NCBI GenBank assembly: GCA_023428695.1
Contig: JAEYWY010000015.1
Coordinates: 62,001-126,000, forward strand
Source: Bacteroidota bacterium
GTDB taxonomy: Bacteria; Bacteroidota; Bacteroidia; Cytophagales; Cyclobacteriaceae
Direction: 5' to 3'
Length of the DNA: 64,000 nt
In this document: in pieces, positions 1 to 9,649 of the stretch
Layout: each line of letters begins with the position of its first letter
How positions within the stretch are numbered: position 1 is the stretch's first letter
Made by a program: the position numbers and the translations under genes
The notes under the pieces: generated by a model
What the model was told of the DNA's origin: nothing
Database searches by the model: none
What the model saw: the letters and a program-made list of their open reading frames with translations, nothing else

Positions 1-322
1 AGTAACTGCAGATTCGCACCATCTGCCCGGCCGCATCCCGGGTAAGTTTGGTATTCTCCACCATCCCCTGCTCGCCACTATAACACCAGCAACCCTGGTC
101 GGCATTCCAATGTATAACGTGACGGTCATTTCCGACCAGCACGACATCCATTTCGTACAACTCTTCGTGATGCCGATCAAAGAGCCCGGTGAATTGCAGG
201 ATATGATGATCCTTACGAAATAATTCGCCCTTTTCAAACGCGATCGAATCGAGACGCATAAGGAGTCCCGCTTCTTTATCCCAGGCCTTAAACTTCAGTT
301 TTCGTGGTTGAAACTCAAACAT
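1..322 (-). CDS. YopX-like protein, 3' end cut by window edge
   Basis: Reading the minus strand from an ATG at 322 gives an open frame of 107 codons that runs off the window start. The N-terminus contains KFKAWDKEAG, followed by LQFTGLFDRHHEELYEMDVV. This is the layout of YopX-family proteins (K-F-R-A-W-D, then Q-Y-T-G-L-x-D, then E-[IL]-Y-E-x-D-[VI]), small proteins typical of phages and prophages in Firmicutes and Bacteroidota. Their biochemical function is not known. The gene is divergent from the lipid kinase, with 33 bases between the two starts. I infer a prophage or mobile-element gene beyond the left edge, but a chromosomal stray copy is equally possible. Confidence 0.6.
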   Translation of the reverse strand, partial: MFEFQPRKLKFKAWDKEAGLLMRLDSIAFEKGELFRKDHHILQFTGLFDRHHEELYEMDVVLVGNDRHVIHWNADQGCWCYSGEQGMVENTKLTRDAAGQMVRICSY

Positions 323-355
323 CGAAATGATCTCAAAAATTAGTAATGTTGAACT

Positions 356-1255
356 GTGAGCACCGAAGTTAAGAAGGTATTATTTATCGTCAATAAGTTT
401 GCCGGCGGCAAGTACCGGCCGGAGCTTGAAGGCCATATTACCGATGCCTGCGCTGGTTGTAACATCGATGCTGTGATCCGGCATACAGAAGGTCCATCGC
501 ACGCCACTACGCTGGCATATTCGGCTGCAGAACTCGGTGTTCAATGTGTGGTCGCTGTTGGTGGTGATGGTACCATAAACGAAACTGCGCGCGGACTTGT
601 AGGTACAGGCATTCCCCTGGCGATTATACCTAAGGGGTCCGGCAACGGGCTCGCTCGTCACCTTGGCATTCCGCTGACAACGAAGGCAGCAATGCACGCC
701 TTCGTGACCGGCGAGACATTCGCTATGGATACCTTCACCCTCAATGGCAAACTTTCGCTCAACGTCTCCGGTATCGGCTTCGACGGCCACATTGCCAATT
801 TGTTTGGCGGTTCTACCAAACGCGGCCTCACAGGTTATGCAAGCCTGACCATGAAAGAATTTCTTCGCTTTCAGGAATTTGAATTCGTACTCTCCCGTGA
901 CAACGGCGGATCACTTAATCGTAAGGCGTTCGTGCTGGCGATAGCGAATTCATCACAGTACGGCAACAATGCCTGGATTGCTCCACGTGCTTCGGTGTCC
1001 GACGGACTTCTGCATATTAACATCCTGAAAAAGATACCGCCCTACCGGTTCGACTTCGTGTATGCGTTTTTTGCAAAGACAATTGACCGTTCACCGTATT
1101 CTGAAATACTCGAGGAAAGATCATTCCGGATCGAAACAAAATTTCCTGTTCCCTATCATGTCGACGGCGAACCTTGTGGCGAAGACACCGTTTTTAATGT
1201 TGCAATCATGCCCTCCGCCCTTCACGTTATTGCGCCGGCTATGTCGCGCCGATAG
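356..1255 (+). CDS. Diacylglycerol kinase-family lipid kinase
   Basis: A 299-residue cytoplasmic protein of the DAGK_cat family (YegS/BmrU/DgkB type), which phosphorylates lipids such as diacylglycerol or sphingoid bases using ATP. The nucleotide-binding GGDGT motif lies at residues 69-73, and GSGNGLAR follows at 94-101. The C-terminal part has the beta-rich domain with DGLLHI and HVDGEPC segments usual for the family. Length is typical. The start is a GTG; the nearby ATG at 346 is out of frame. It stands alone, about 80 bases before the next gene. The lipid substrate cannot be read from sequence. Confidence 0.87.
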   Translation: MSTEVKKVLFIVNKFAGGKYRPELEGHITDACAGCNIDAVIRHTEGPSHATTLAYSAAELGVQCVVAVGGDGTINETARGLVGTGIPLAIIPKGSGNGLARHLGIPLTTKAAMHAFVTGETFAMDTFTLNGKLSLNVSGIGFDGHIANLFGGSTKRGLTGYASLTMKEFLRFQEFEFVLSRDNGGSLNRKAFVLAIANSSQYGNNAWIAPRASVSDGLLHINILKKIPPYRFDFVYAFFAKTIDRSPYSEILEERSFRIETKFPVPYHVDGEPCGEDTVFNVAIMPSALHVIAPAMSRR

Positions 1256-1336
1256 CGAGGTTGTAAATACCGCAGCTTGCGTGAAGGGTGTAACCGTGTA
1301 ACCTGTACTTTTATAATTCTCAAAACCCAATTGCTT

Positions 1337-2464
1337 ATGAAAAAACTTCTACCCCTGGTGATGCTTGCCTTCATCGGTTTCGGCGTCCAAGCACAAAGTA
1401 TTACGCTTCCTCCTAGTGGTGATAACCAGAAATCAAGTGTAACGCAATGGATAGGCCTTGCGTCAATCACGATCACGTACAACAGCCCTAACGTTACAGG
1501 TCCGAACGGCGAGGATCGCAAAGGACATATCTGGGGCGAACTGGTGCCTTATGGCTTTACGGATCCGCAATACGGAAAGTCAACGAGCGCTCCCTGGCGC
1601 GTCGGTGCAAATGAAAACACGACCATTGCGTTTTCGCATGACATGAAAATTGATGGCAAGGATATCAAGGCCGGAAAGTATGGATTATTCCTCGCCGTAA
1701 ACGAAAGTGGTCCGTGGACGTGGATTTTTTCCAGGGACGCCGACAACTGGGGGCATTATCATTACAATCCTGCCAACGACGCCCTTCGCATTGACGCGAC
1801 ACCGTCCGAGAGTCCCTACACTGAATTCCTGACTTTCGGATTTGACGAACGTCTTCGCACATCCGCCGTTGCCTACATGCAATGGGAAAACAAGCGGGTC
1901 AGCTTTAAGATTGACTTCCCGCAGTTCTACGATCTTTATGTTGAAAAAATTCGCGCTGACCTCCAGGGTCACCGTATGGGATTCTCCCACCAGAGCTGGG
2001 TAGACGCCGCAATGTTCTGTGCGCAAAACAAGGTGAATCTCCAGGAAGCACTAACGTGGGCAGATTATGCCATCAGCGGACGTTTCATTGGTGTTGAAGA
2101 TTTCAACTCACTATCCGCCAAGGCTGCAGTATTGACTGCAATGGGCAAAGATGCCGATGCTGAAAACGTTATGGCGAAGGCAGTCGCGCTGCCAACGGCG
2201 ACGGTTCAGGCGATTCATCAATATGGACGCAGCCTCCTGGCGGCAGGTAAGGTTGAAAAAGCAATGGAAATCTTTCGACTGAATCAAAAAAGAAATCCAG
2301 CAGAAAAGTTTACCACGAATGTGGGGCTCGCAAGAGGTTATACTGCGCTGGGTGACAAAAAGAACGCGATCAAACACTGGGAAATCGCGTTAAAGAACCT
2401 GCCCGCAAATCAACAGCCGAACAAGGCGTTTTACGAAGGTGAATTGAAAAAACTGAAAGGCTGA
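1337..2464 (+). CDS. Secreted DUF2911 protein with C-terminal TPRs
   Basis: The chosen ATG at 1337 (375 residues) begins a clean signal peptide, MKKLLPLVMLAFIGFGVQA, cut after AQA or so; an upstream in-frame ATG at 1277 would add 20 residues that spoil it. Residues about 35-170 form a DUF2911 domain, common in Bacteroidota, with the typical WGELVPYG, WRVGANENTTIAFSHDM and AGKYGLF segments. The last third is helical, with alternating motifs such as LARGYTALGDKKNAIKHWEIAL that look like tetratricopeptide repeats. The protein is probably periplasmic. No enzymatic role is established for DUF2911. Confidence 0.85.
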   Translation: MKKLLPLVMLAFIGFGVQAQSITLPPSGDNQKSSVTQWIGLASITITYNSPNVTGPNGEDRKGHIWGELVPYGFTDPQYGKSTSAPWRVGANENTTIAFSHDMKIDGKDIKAGKYGLFLAVNESGPWTWIFSRDADNWGHYHYNPANDALRIDATPSESPYTEFLTFGFDERLRTSAVAYMQWENKRVSFKIDFPQFYDLYVEKIRADLQGHRMGFSHQSWVDAAMFCAQNKVNLQEALTWADYAISGRFIGVEDFNSLSAKAAVLTAMGKDADAENVMAKAVALPTATVQAIHQYGRSLLAAGKVEKAMEIFRLNQKRNPAEKFTTNVGLARGYTALGDKKNAIKHWEIALKNLPANQQPNKAFYEGELKKLKG

Positions 2465-2481
2465 CACATTTTTCGATCAAT

Positions 2482-2520
2482 AAAAAAAAGAGGTAAGCGT
2501 TATGCCTACCTCTTTCTTTT
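2482..2520. terminator. Bidirectional terminator between convergent genes
   Basis: A 9-bp stem (2487-2495 with 2507-2515, AAAGAGGTA/TACCTCTTT) with an 11-base loop is flanked by an A-run on the left and a T-run on the right. It can therefore terminate both the DUF2911 gene and the minus-strand lipoprotein operon. Confidence 0.8.
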
Positions 2521-2541
2521 TATTCATAACTCAAAATCAAA

Positions 2542-3474
2542 TCACAACGAATTGAAGTGCTTGAGGGTATAGGTTCCTGAAGCAGGATTAGCAGGGGTTG
2601 CTCCGTCGTTGCGGACGTAAGACCACTCAATTGTGATTGTTCCATCCCCATTGATAGTACCATCGAGCGTAAAGGTTCTCGCGGCCGCGGTGCCTGCACC
2701 TGCCACGTTGGCGCCTTCACGGTCACTGATCGTTGAGCCGCAAACATTAACTTTCAACTTCGGGTTTGCCCTTGTATCATAGACGATCGGCCAAACACCG
2801 CCGGTTACTTCATCAAGTGTGTAGACGCCAGGGCGATCTCTGGTGATGGCCACTACGATTTCGGAACCTGCCGCTTCAACGAGATCGGCAAGTTCAAAAG
2901 GATCAACACCGTCCAGGCTACCACTGGCGTCAACGACAAGCCAGTTACCGACAAGCATCGGTGCGCCGAGACATGGTCCGCCAATCGTTGTCGGGATTGT
3001 CATTGTTGTAGTCTTCGGATCTTCACGGCCTTTGTCGTCGAGCTGCATATCAGTCACGTTTACGACAAGGTTAAGCGCACGGTCCTCAGACTCTTTGTTC
3101 GTGAGGTCGGGATTAGGCGTAAACGTAAACCGGAATTCGCCCTGCTCCTTTCCGACGAGCGCATTGACACTGGCCTCGTCCATTGTGATCGTACCAAAGT
3201 CCGGGACTGATCCCGTAACTGACACGCTGCCCACTTTGCCTGGTGCGTCGACAACGGACACGGTGAACGTCACCGGGTCGTCATACAATACGTAAGCGCT
3301 GTAAGTCTTTTGCCAGTTATTTACATTCGTCGCTTCAATCAGCTGGTTTGATCCCGTTGCAGATACGCGGAAATGGGGGGCATCAAGCTGAGCCGGGGGA
3401 TTGAATTCGGTATAATCGTCAACGCACCCGGTGACAGCGGCAATCAGTAACGTCAGATATAGAAGTTTCTTCAT
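2542..3474 (-). CDS. Surface lipoprotein of SusCD operon (fourth gene)
   Basis: A 310-residue protein starting at the ATG at 3474. An upstream ATG at 3486 is possible, but it adds only MEIV before the signal peptide. The leader MKKLLYLTLLIAAVTGC ends in a lipobox, so it is an SPII lipoprotein. The mature part is rich in Thr, Val, Asp and Gly with predicted beta-strands and a late region of the type GTINGDGTITIEWSY. That fits the SusE/SusF-like glycan- or ligand-binding lipoproteins found downstream of SusD, but no named domain is recognisable to me. It is the last gene of the operon and follows the previous stop by 12 bases. Confidence 0.72.
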   Translation of the reverse strand: MKKLLYLTLLIAAVTGCVDDYTEFNPPAQLDAPHFRVSATGSNQLIEATNVNNWQKTYSAYVLYDDPVTFTVSVVDAPGKVGSVSVTGSVPDFGTITMDEASVNALVGKEQGEFRFTFTPNPDLTNKESEDRALNLVVNVTDMQLDDKGREDPKTTTMTIPTTIGGPCLGAPMLVGNWLVVDASGSLDGVDPFELADLVEAAGSEIVVAITRDRPGVYTLDEVTGGVWPIVYDTRANPKLKVNVCGSTISDREGANVAGAGTAAARTFTLDGTINGDGTITIEWSYVRNDGATPANPASGTYTLKHFNSL

Positions 3475-3486
3475 AACAATTTCCAT

Positions 3487-4401
3487 TTAAATCTTTTTAA
3501 CAAACTTCACCGAGGCTAAAATACCGTTGAAGGTTTCGTTCCAGTTCAATACGAATTCGGTCTGATTCGTGCTTGTGTTCAGCACAGGCGGCAGGAAGTT
3601 TGGATCCGTTGTCTGGAAATTAACCACGCTACCGAACGATGACGCGGGGAGCATCACAATAGTACCGCAGATGTCGTAGAAATCTGCTGGATATTTCGTA
3701 CCACCAAACGGAACGTATAGCCCTGCCGTATGGTCGGTTACGCGGTAACGGAATGGCTCCGGTCCGACGAAGGTAACCGTCACATCGACTTTGCCGCCGA
3801 CACCGATGTCAAAGTTATTGTAGTGCATTGTGCTTTCGTAGTTGCCGGCAATTGCCGCAACATTCGAAGGACAGCCTACATAAACCCGAAATGCAGGCGT
3901 GAAACTCGCCGCAGCGCCGCCAGTGATACTGGGTGCAGAGTTTGTGAAATCAATCTCGCGGCCGTCTGTAAGGATAGCTTTGGCTGTAAAGGTTACGTTA
4001 TCCGCGCCTTCGAAGTAAGAAACTCCGCCAGGCAACCCGAACTTTTCAGCCAGTTCTGCCGCGGTGATTTCAAGTTCCGTTACCTTTCCATTTACGAATG
4101 CGCTCCCTGGTACCCGGAAGGCCTCAAAAGACGGAAAGACTGCTTCCGCAGAATCGGCGTCGACGAAAGTAGCCGTGTAAGCAATCTCATCGATATCTGT
4201 ATTCTCGGAGTAGATATCAAATGCAACGGATGCGGTGGTCAAATCGTCAAAGTTGATAAACGAGCGCTCCGGATAAAGTATAACACGGGCGTTCACTCCT
4301 TTCTGAAACTCCGGGAAACGCACCGCTTCCTCGTCGCGACACGAGATCGCAATCCCAAGTACCGCTACCAGAATTAATATTTTCTTCAAATTCATTTTCA
4401 T
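3487..4401 (-). CDS. Surface lipoprotein of SusCD operon (third gene)
   Basis: A 304-residue protein with leader MKMNLKKILILVAVLGIAISC, ending in a lipobox (AISC). The mature sequence is beta-rich. A first section (about 30-170) resembles an immunoglobulin-like fold (SVAFDIYSE, TFTAKAILTDGREIDF), and a second section from about 180 begins CPSNVAAIAGNYES, which is common in Cytophagales lipoproteins next to SusD_like_2 genes. It lies 17 bases after the SusD gene. I infer a cell-surface accessory binding protein for the same transporter; its ligand is unknown. Confidence 0.72.
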   Translation of the reverse strand: MKMNLKKILILVAVLGIAISCRDEEAVRFPEFQKGVNARVILYPERSFINFDDLTTASVAFDIYSENTDIDEIAYTATFVDADSAEAVFPSFEAFRVPGSAFVNGKVTELEITAAELAEKFGLPGGVSYFEGADNVTFTAKAILTDGREIDFTNSAPSITGGAAASFTPAFRVYVGCPSNVAAIAGNYESTMHYNNFDIGVGGKVDVTVTFVGPEPFRYRVTDHTAGLYVPFGGTKYPADFYDICGTIVMLPASSFGSVVNFQTTDPNFLPPVLNTSTNQTEFVLNWNETFNGILASVKFVKKI

Positions 4402-4418
4402 GTCATTACAATTTAGAA

Positions 4419-6038
4419 TTAGTCAACATCCCAGAACACCTTCTGCGTAGCGGGGTTGCGTTGCGCCGGTGCGTTCGGATTGATCTCAAGGTCCGAAGTG
4501 TAGTAAGGAATCGAAACCGGGTAAGCCCTGTTCAAAATTGTGAATGGGTTATTATCGGTGTTCGGATTAAACATGATCGGATAACCGGTTCTGCGATAGT
4601 CAGTATACGAATCGACGCTGAAACCAAAGCTGGCGATCCATTTTTCAGTCAGGATCAATTCCAATTTGCCCTGATCACCCGCTGCATCGTAAAGCGCCAG
4701 CACATCATCTACATAGGCAGTCATCTGAGCATCTGGTATATCAACCGGAGCGAGATCGTTCACCTCGTCAAGCGATGCATACATCGCTTGTTCGAACAGA
4801 TCACGAGCATCACCGGCTGCGCCTTTGGTCAGAGAAAGTTCCGCACGCGTGTAAAGGTGTGCAAAGTAAGGATACAGGCGCTGGAAGCCGGCACCACCAA
4901 GGCCCGGGTTCTGATTTGCGCCTACCCCGGCAGTTACACCCTCGCCGTCGTCAAATGCGCCACCTGCAGGATAAAGTCCCACGAGCGTTTGCGATTGCGA
5001 CTGATCGAAGCCTTCATTCGGATCAATATTAAATGAAGCGAACCAGATTGAAAGGAAGTCACCAAAATATGCCGAAGTCGTCGGATTTTGCGGCGCATCA
5101 CCTGCAAGCTGGTTGTAGAAGTAGTACGGAATACGCGGATCGCTGATGTCAGGCAGAACGTCATTGAACTGCGTGCTTCCCGTCATGATCAGGTAGAAAT
5201 GCGGATCGATGTAATTTGCATTGGCCTGAACGTAATCCTGGATAAACAGCGGATGGCGGTTTTCCGGGTTGTTCGATGTTCCATACTTCAGGCGGAACCC
5301 GTCAGCCACATCGCCCATCAACTCCATATCATTGATGATTGCATCCACAGCTGCGGCATCATACAATCCGGTCAGACGGACCTGATTGTAAAGTTTCAGC
5401 TTGAGGCTGTTCGCGAGTTGAATCCACTGATCGATATCGCCGCCGTAGATGAGGTCGTCGTTGGTAGGGCCAACCTGCGAGTCTTTTTCCAGGTTAGTGG
5501 TTGCTTCGTCGAGCAACTTAAAGACTTCCTCATAAACAGCCTGTCCCTGATCGAAAGAGGGGAATGGATTGTCAGTACCCTTTCCAAATTCGAAATAAGG
5601 CACGTCGCCCCAAAGGTCGACAGCCATGCTGTACGAATATGCCTTGAGCGTTTGTGCAATGCCGAGATAATGCCACGACTCCTGCGCCGTCGCGTTTTCG
5701 ATCATTACATTCAAATCCATCAATGCTCCTGAGAACAGGTTAGGCCATGCGTTGGAGATGTTGAACTCTGTTCCACCGATGAAGTAAAAATTGCTCGTAT
5801 TGCGTTGTACGGTCTGGTGTACCAGCTGGGAAGTCAGATCGGACATACCGCCAGAGCCGTTTCCAAGTGCTTCGGCAATTGTTGCCTGTGCCACCGGCAG
5901 AACCAGTTTCAAGTCCGAGTCCAGCGGATTGTTTGGATCGGTATTTATATCAAGAAAGTCGCCGCATCCCGCCATAAAGAAAGCAGGGACAAGCAGGCAA
6001 GACTTCACGAATGTATTTATGTTACGCTTCATTTTCAT
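4419..6038 (-). CDS. SusD/RagB-like outer-membrane lipoprotein (SusD_like_2)
   Basis: A 539-residue lipoprotein with lipobox FFMAGC followed by GDFLDINTDPNNP, the hallmark start of the SusD_like_2 branch of the SusD/RagB family. The helical core with TPR-like segments follows, e.g. YSYSMAVDLWGDVPYFEF and LTEKWIASFGFSVDSYTDYRRTGYP. SusD proteins sit as a lid on the SusC barrel and capture the substrate, often a glycan or peptide. The gene is 12 bases downstream of the SusC gene and certainly in the same operon. The substrate cannot be read here because no glycoside hydrolase or peptidase is encoded beside it. Confidence 0.9.
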   Translation of the reverse strand: MKMKRNINTFVKSCLLVPAFFMAGCGDFLDINTDPNNPLDSDLKLVLPVAQATIAEALGNGSGGMSDLTSQLVHQTVQRNTSNFYFIGGTEFNISNAWPNLFSGALMDLNVMIENATAQESWHYLGIAQTLKAYSYSMAVDLWGDVPYFEFGKGTDNPFPSFDQGQAVYEEVFKLLDEATTNLEKDSQVGPTNDDLIYGGDIDQWIQLANSLKLKLYNQVRLTGLYDAAAVDAIINDMELMGDVADGFRLKYGTSNNPENRHPLFIQDYVQANANYIDPHFYLIMTGSTQFNDVLPDISDPRIPYYFYNQLAGDAPQNPTTSAYFGDFLSIWFASFNIDPNEGFDQSQSQTLVGLYPAGGAFDDGEGVTAGVGANQNPGLGGAGFQRLYPYFAHLYTRAELSLTKGAAGDARDLFEQAMYASLDEVNDLAPVDIPDAQMTAYVDDVLALYDAAGDQGKLELILTEKWIASFGFSVDSYTDYRRTGYPIMFNPNTDNNPFTILNRAYPVSIPYYTSDLEINPNAPAQRNPATQKVFWDVD

Positions 6039-6050
6039 TAGTCTTTATCG

Positions 6051-9000
6051 TTAGAAAGTCAACCGGAGGTTCACACCCATCCTGCGTACAGAGGGAACGT
6101 TGTCGTATTCGAATCCGAGTGCGTTCTGTGTTCCGAATGTCGTCGTTTCCGGATCGAAGTTCGAGTGCTTCGGAAGATTCGGTGCTTTATACCACAGGTT
6201 GCGGCCGGTAAACGTAATCGTTGCTGATCCGAAAGGTGTTTTACCCAAAAGCGATTTCGGCAGCGTGTAACCCAGGCTCACTTCACGAAGTCTGAAAACA
6301 GTTGCATCGAATACGTTCCACTCGTCGGCGGAGTTAACTGCGAACGTCTCACCGAAGTAGAGGTCGTTCATTTCAACCTGAATCGTATTCGGAATCTTGT
6401 TGCCTTCATCATCGAAAAGCGGTTCACCTGTATTGATATCACCAAGGAAACCAGGAATGACCCAGTTCATTTCACGATTTTCCGTATCGCGAGTCACACC
6501 ACGTCCAAGTTGTGAAAGAAGCGTCGTCGAATAGATGTCACCACCCTGTCTCCAGTCAAACAAAACCGAAAGCGTAATGCCTTTGTAGTTGAATGTGTTT
6601 GTAAGACCAGCAATGAAATCGGGATTCGGGTTACCAACGATCTGCGGATCCAATGCGCGGATAAGCTGTCCGTTGGAAGGGTCGATAAGAAGATTGCCTT
6701 CATCGTCACGAGCGTTGACCGTACCACGCATGATACCATACTCAGCGCCTGGTCTCAGCACCGGCGTGATTCCACCGCCGAACAGGTTCCGGATAACGAT
6801 CTCGTCAACACCCTCAGCCAGTTCCTCTACAACGTTCTTGTTGTGTGTGAAGTTGGCGCTGATGTTCCATTCAAATCCATTGGAGAGTCGCAGCGGCGTT
6901 CCACCCAGTGTGATTTCAATACCTTTGTTGCTGATCTCACCGAAGTTGGTCTGGTAATTCGTGAAACCGGAAACTGACGGGATCGACTGGAACGCGATTG
7001 CATCCGTAGTCCGTTGATCGTAAACCGTTACGTCAAGGTTCATACGGTCGTTGAAAAATTGTAATTGCGTACCCAACTCGATTGTAGTCGTGAATTCAGG
7101 AGTCAGATTCGGATTGGTGATGATGTCGCTGGTTCCGGGAACACCGCCAAGCGTTGTACCAGGCACACCGTTGAACGGGAACTGAACGCTTTGTGTAACA
7201 AAGAACGGGTTCACCGAATACGTAGTATTTAACAGATAAGGTGCGGCGTCATTTCCAACTTTTGACCAGCTGGCGCGCAATTTACCGGATGTCAGGAAGC
7301 TTGAGTTGAGGTCGAGCCCCTCCGTGAAGATGAACGCACCTTCCACAGCGGGATAGAAGAAACTGCGATTGCTGACTGGCAGTGTCGAAGACCAGTCGTT
7401 TCTTCCGCGGGCAGTAAGGAACAGATAGTCCCTGTAATTCAACTGCACTTCACCCAACAAACCGATGATACGGCGACGCGAAAAGATACCGCCGTTGTTC
7501 AACACGTTCGTCGTGTTATCGATGTCGATGATTTCGAAGTCGATCAGACCGGTTCCGATATAAGACTGCTGGTCATTGGTTCGCTGGTTAAGGTTATGTG
7601 CGACGAAACCACTTATCGTGAGATCCTCATTCAGATCTTTTGTGGCCTTCAACATAAGGAAGGATTCGATTTCGGTGAAGACCACGAAGTCGTCAACAAC
7701 CTGACCGATACCACCTGCAGCGCGACCACCGGGGCGGAACCACTCCTGGTTCTGCTGCGTAAAATTAGTCAAGCCGATACGATAGCTGGCAGATAGCCAA
7801 TCCGTGATATCGTAACTGAAATTCAGGTTACCGATTACCCTGTTTTCGCGTGTCTCAAATCCGTCATACTTGGCAGCCCAATACGGGTTTGTTGCCTGCG
7901 TACGCGCGACGAAGAAGATACTTTGACGCGTAAGGGGGTTTTCATAAGGTTGTCCCTGCAAATCCCAGTCACGGCCGAGATACATCGTACGGGCAAAAGC
8001 TGATCCGTTTCCAAGTGCGTTGCTTGCACCTGCTGGCGGTCCATGCTGTACGCGGTTGTTAAATGCCATCGTACCTCCGATCGTGAGCTTGTTGGAAAGA
8101 ATTGTATTAGCACCTACTGAAATATTCGTCCTTTCAAACCCGGAGTTTGGAACAATACCGTCCTGATCAACTCTTGAAAGCGTTGTTGTGAAGTTTGACT
8201 TCTCATTACCACCACTAAACGTCAGCGAGTTTTCCCACAACTTACCTGTATTGAAGAAGTCTTTTACGTTGTTGGGATAAGCCTGATAAGGTACCGTTGC
8301 AGGATGGTCGGGAAATGCCTCGGCCATATCAGCCCAATAAGGAATTGTTGTTGTTGTCGGATACGGCACGGCACCAGGAAAACCGGCACCCCATGAACCG
8401 TTCACTTGTCCATAGACGAAACCTGTTCCGGATCCATACTTGTTCTGATAATCCGGAAGACCGGAAAGTTGTTCAATAGAGAATCCGGAAGTCACGGTAA
8501 CTTCAAGACCTTTACGTGAAGAACGGGAGCCTCCTGTTTTGGTAGTGATTACGATTACACCGTTTGCCGCGCGTACACCATAAAGTGCAGCACCGGCACC
8601 ACCGGGAGGAAGGATGTTCATTGATTCAATGTTGTTCGGGTCGATTGCTGCAAGACCGCTTCCGTACGCACCACCTCCGACGAGTTGGTTCGTCGTGTTG
8701 GTTTGTGAGTTGTCGTAGGGAATACCATCTACGACGATGAGCGGTTGGTTGTTCCCAAGGAAGGAACGGTTACCGCGCATTGTAATCCTGGTTGAACTTC
8801 CGGGCACACCACTGGATGCAACGATGTTCACACCGGCAACTTTTCCCTGCAATCCACGAAGCGGATCGGCTTCAGATATTTGCTGGAGTTTTGTGCCTTC
8901 AACATTCTCGAATCGATAACCCAGTGATTTTTTCTCGCGTTCAATTCCGGCAGCCGTAACGACTACCTCACCCAATTGGGTCACGTCCTGTGAAAGTTGT

Positions 9001-9278
9001 ACGTCAACCGTGTTTCGTTGACCAATTTCAATCTCCTGTGTAACAAATCCGATGAAGGAAAAGACGAGAGTCCCTCCGGAAGAAGGAACACCCAGCGTGT
9101 ACTGTCCGTTGATGTCGGTTACGGTACCGGTAGCGGTCCCTTTAATCACGACGTTTACGCCAGGCAGCGGGGATTCGTCGTCCCCGGATACCTTGCCGGT
9201 AACGGTTCGCTCTTGCGCCCTAACATCGCCCCAGGCAATTATCAGGCACATGCAACTCATTAGTAGAAGTTTTTGCAT
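6051..9278 (-). CDS. SusC/RagA-family TonB-dependent outer-membrane receptor
   Basis: Start chosen at the ATG at 9278, giving 1075 residues with a signal peptide from MQKLLLM to DVRAQ; the frame is open upstream to 9377, but those 33 residues look like leader DNA. Order of domains: carboxypeptidase regulatory-like beta-sandwich (GKVSGDDESPLPGVNVVIKG, about 22-105), TonB plug with a GEVVVTAAG box and TMRGNRSFLGNNQPLIVVDG, then a beta-barrel ending in a terminal strand GVNLRLTF. It imports a large substrate across the outer membrane using TonB energy, together with the SusD partner that follows. Length is normal for the family. Confidence 0.93.
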   Translation of the reverse strand: MQKLLLMSCMCLIIAWGDVRAQERTVTGKVSGDDESPLPGVNVVIKGTATGTVTDINGQYTLGVPSSGGTLVFSFIGFVTQEIEIGQRNTVDVQLSQDVTQLGEVVVTAAGIEREKKSLGYRFENVEGTKLQQISEADPLRGLQGKVAGVNIVASSGVPGSSTRITMRGNRSFLGNNQPLIVVDGIPYDNSQTNTTNQLVGGGAYGSGLAAIDPNNIESMNILPPGGAGAALYGVRAANGVIVITTKTGGSRSSRKGLEVTVTSGFSIEQLSGLPDYQNKYGSGTGFVYGQVNGSWGAGFPGAVPYPTTTTIPYWADMAEAFPDHPATVPYQAYPNNVKDFFNTGKLWENSLTFSGGNEKSNFTTTLSRVDQDGIVPNSGFERTNISVGANTILSNKLTIGGTMAFNNRVQHGPPAGASNALGNGSAFARTMYLGRDWDLQGQPYENPLTRQSIFFVARTQATNPYWAAKYDGFETRENRVIGNLNFSYDITDWLSASYRIGLTNFTQQNQEWFRPGGRAAGGIGQVVDDFVVFTEIESFLMLKATKDLNEDLTISGFVAHNLNQRTNDQQSYIGTGLIDFEIIDIDNTTNVLNNGGIFSRRRIIGLLGEVQLNYRDYLFLTARGRNDWSSTLPVSNRSFFYPAVEGAFIFTEGLDLNSSFLTSGKLRASWSKVGNDAAPYLLNTTYSVNPFFVTQSVQFPFNGVPGTTLGGVPGTSDIITNPNLTPEFTTTIELGTQLQFFNDRMNLDVTVYDQRTTDAIAFQSIPSVSGFTNYQTNFGEISNKGIEITLGGTPLRLSNGFEWNISANFTHNKNVVEELAEGVDEIVIRNLFGGGITPVLRPGAEYGIMRGTVNARDDEGNLLIDPSNGQLIRALDPQIVGNPNPDFIAGLTNTFNYKGITLSVLFDWRQGGDIYSTTLLSQLGRGVTRDTENREMNWVIPGFLGDINTGEPLFDDEGNKIPNTIQVEMNDLYFGETFAVNSADEWNVFDATVFRLREVSLGYTLPKSLLGKTPFGSATITFTGRNLWYKAPNLPKHSNFDPETTTFGTQNALGFEYDNVPSVRRMGVNLRLTF

Positions 9279-9473
9279 AATGTTTAGGTTTAATAAAGAG
9301 TTATAGTAAGTGCTGAGCCAGCTCACGAAAAAAGATCGCGGCGAGCTTCTTCCAAAACTCCCAAAAGAAGAAAGCAAAAGAATGACTTAATAAGAGGTAT
9401 ATTGGATCGGATCACTTTACCCCTAACGGGGGTATCTTACAACTGAGTCGCTGTGCGCGGAAAGGACAAAAAA

Positions 9474-9494
9474 AACCCCCGCGACCCGGGGGTT
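9474..9494 (-). terminator. Terminator after the NarL-type regulator gene
   Basis: A perfect 8-bp GC-rich stem (9474-9481 with 9487-9494) and 5-base loop; on the minus strand it is followed by a run of about eight T. It ends the kinase/regulator transcript and separates it from the SusC operon. Confidence 0.85.
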
Positions 9495-9649
9495 CAATCC
9501 TTCGGAAATTTTTCATTAACCTAATCTTACTGAAGAAATTTCTACTCTTGTGATGAAGGAATGTATTGTAAAGATTCATCTTTTAAACCTTACAATCCAT
9601 CCCGTCTCTGGTAGGATTTTGTATGCGCCCTCATCGCGCTAATTTTCGG

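Noticed and set aside
3730..4377. 215-codon frame antisense to a SusCD-operon lipoprotein
   Set aside because: Lipobox, operon spacing and family resemblance favour the minus-strand gene.
9418..9434. TACCCC/GGGGTA hairpin upstream of the SusC gene as a regulatory site
   Set aside because: Six pairs only, no T-run and no second copy; nothing ties it to a regulator.
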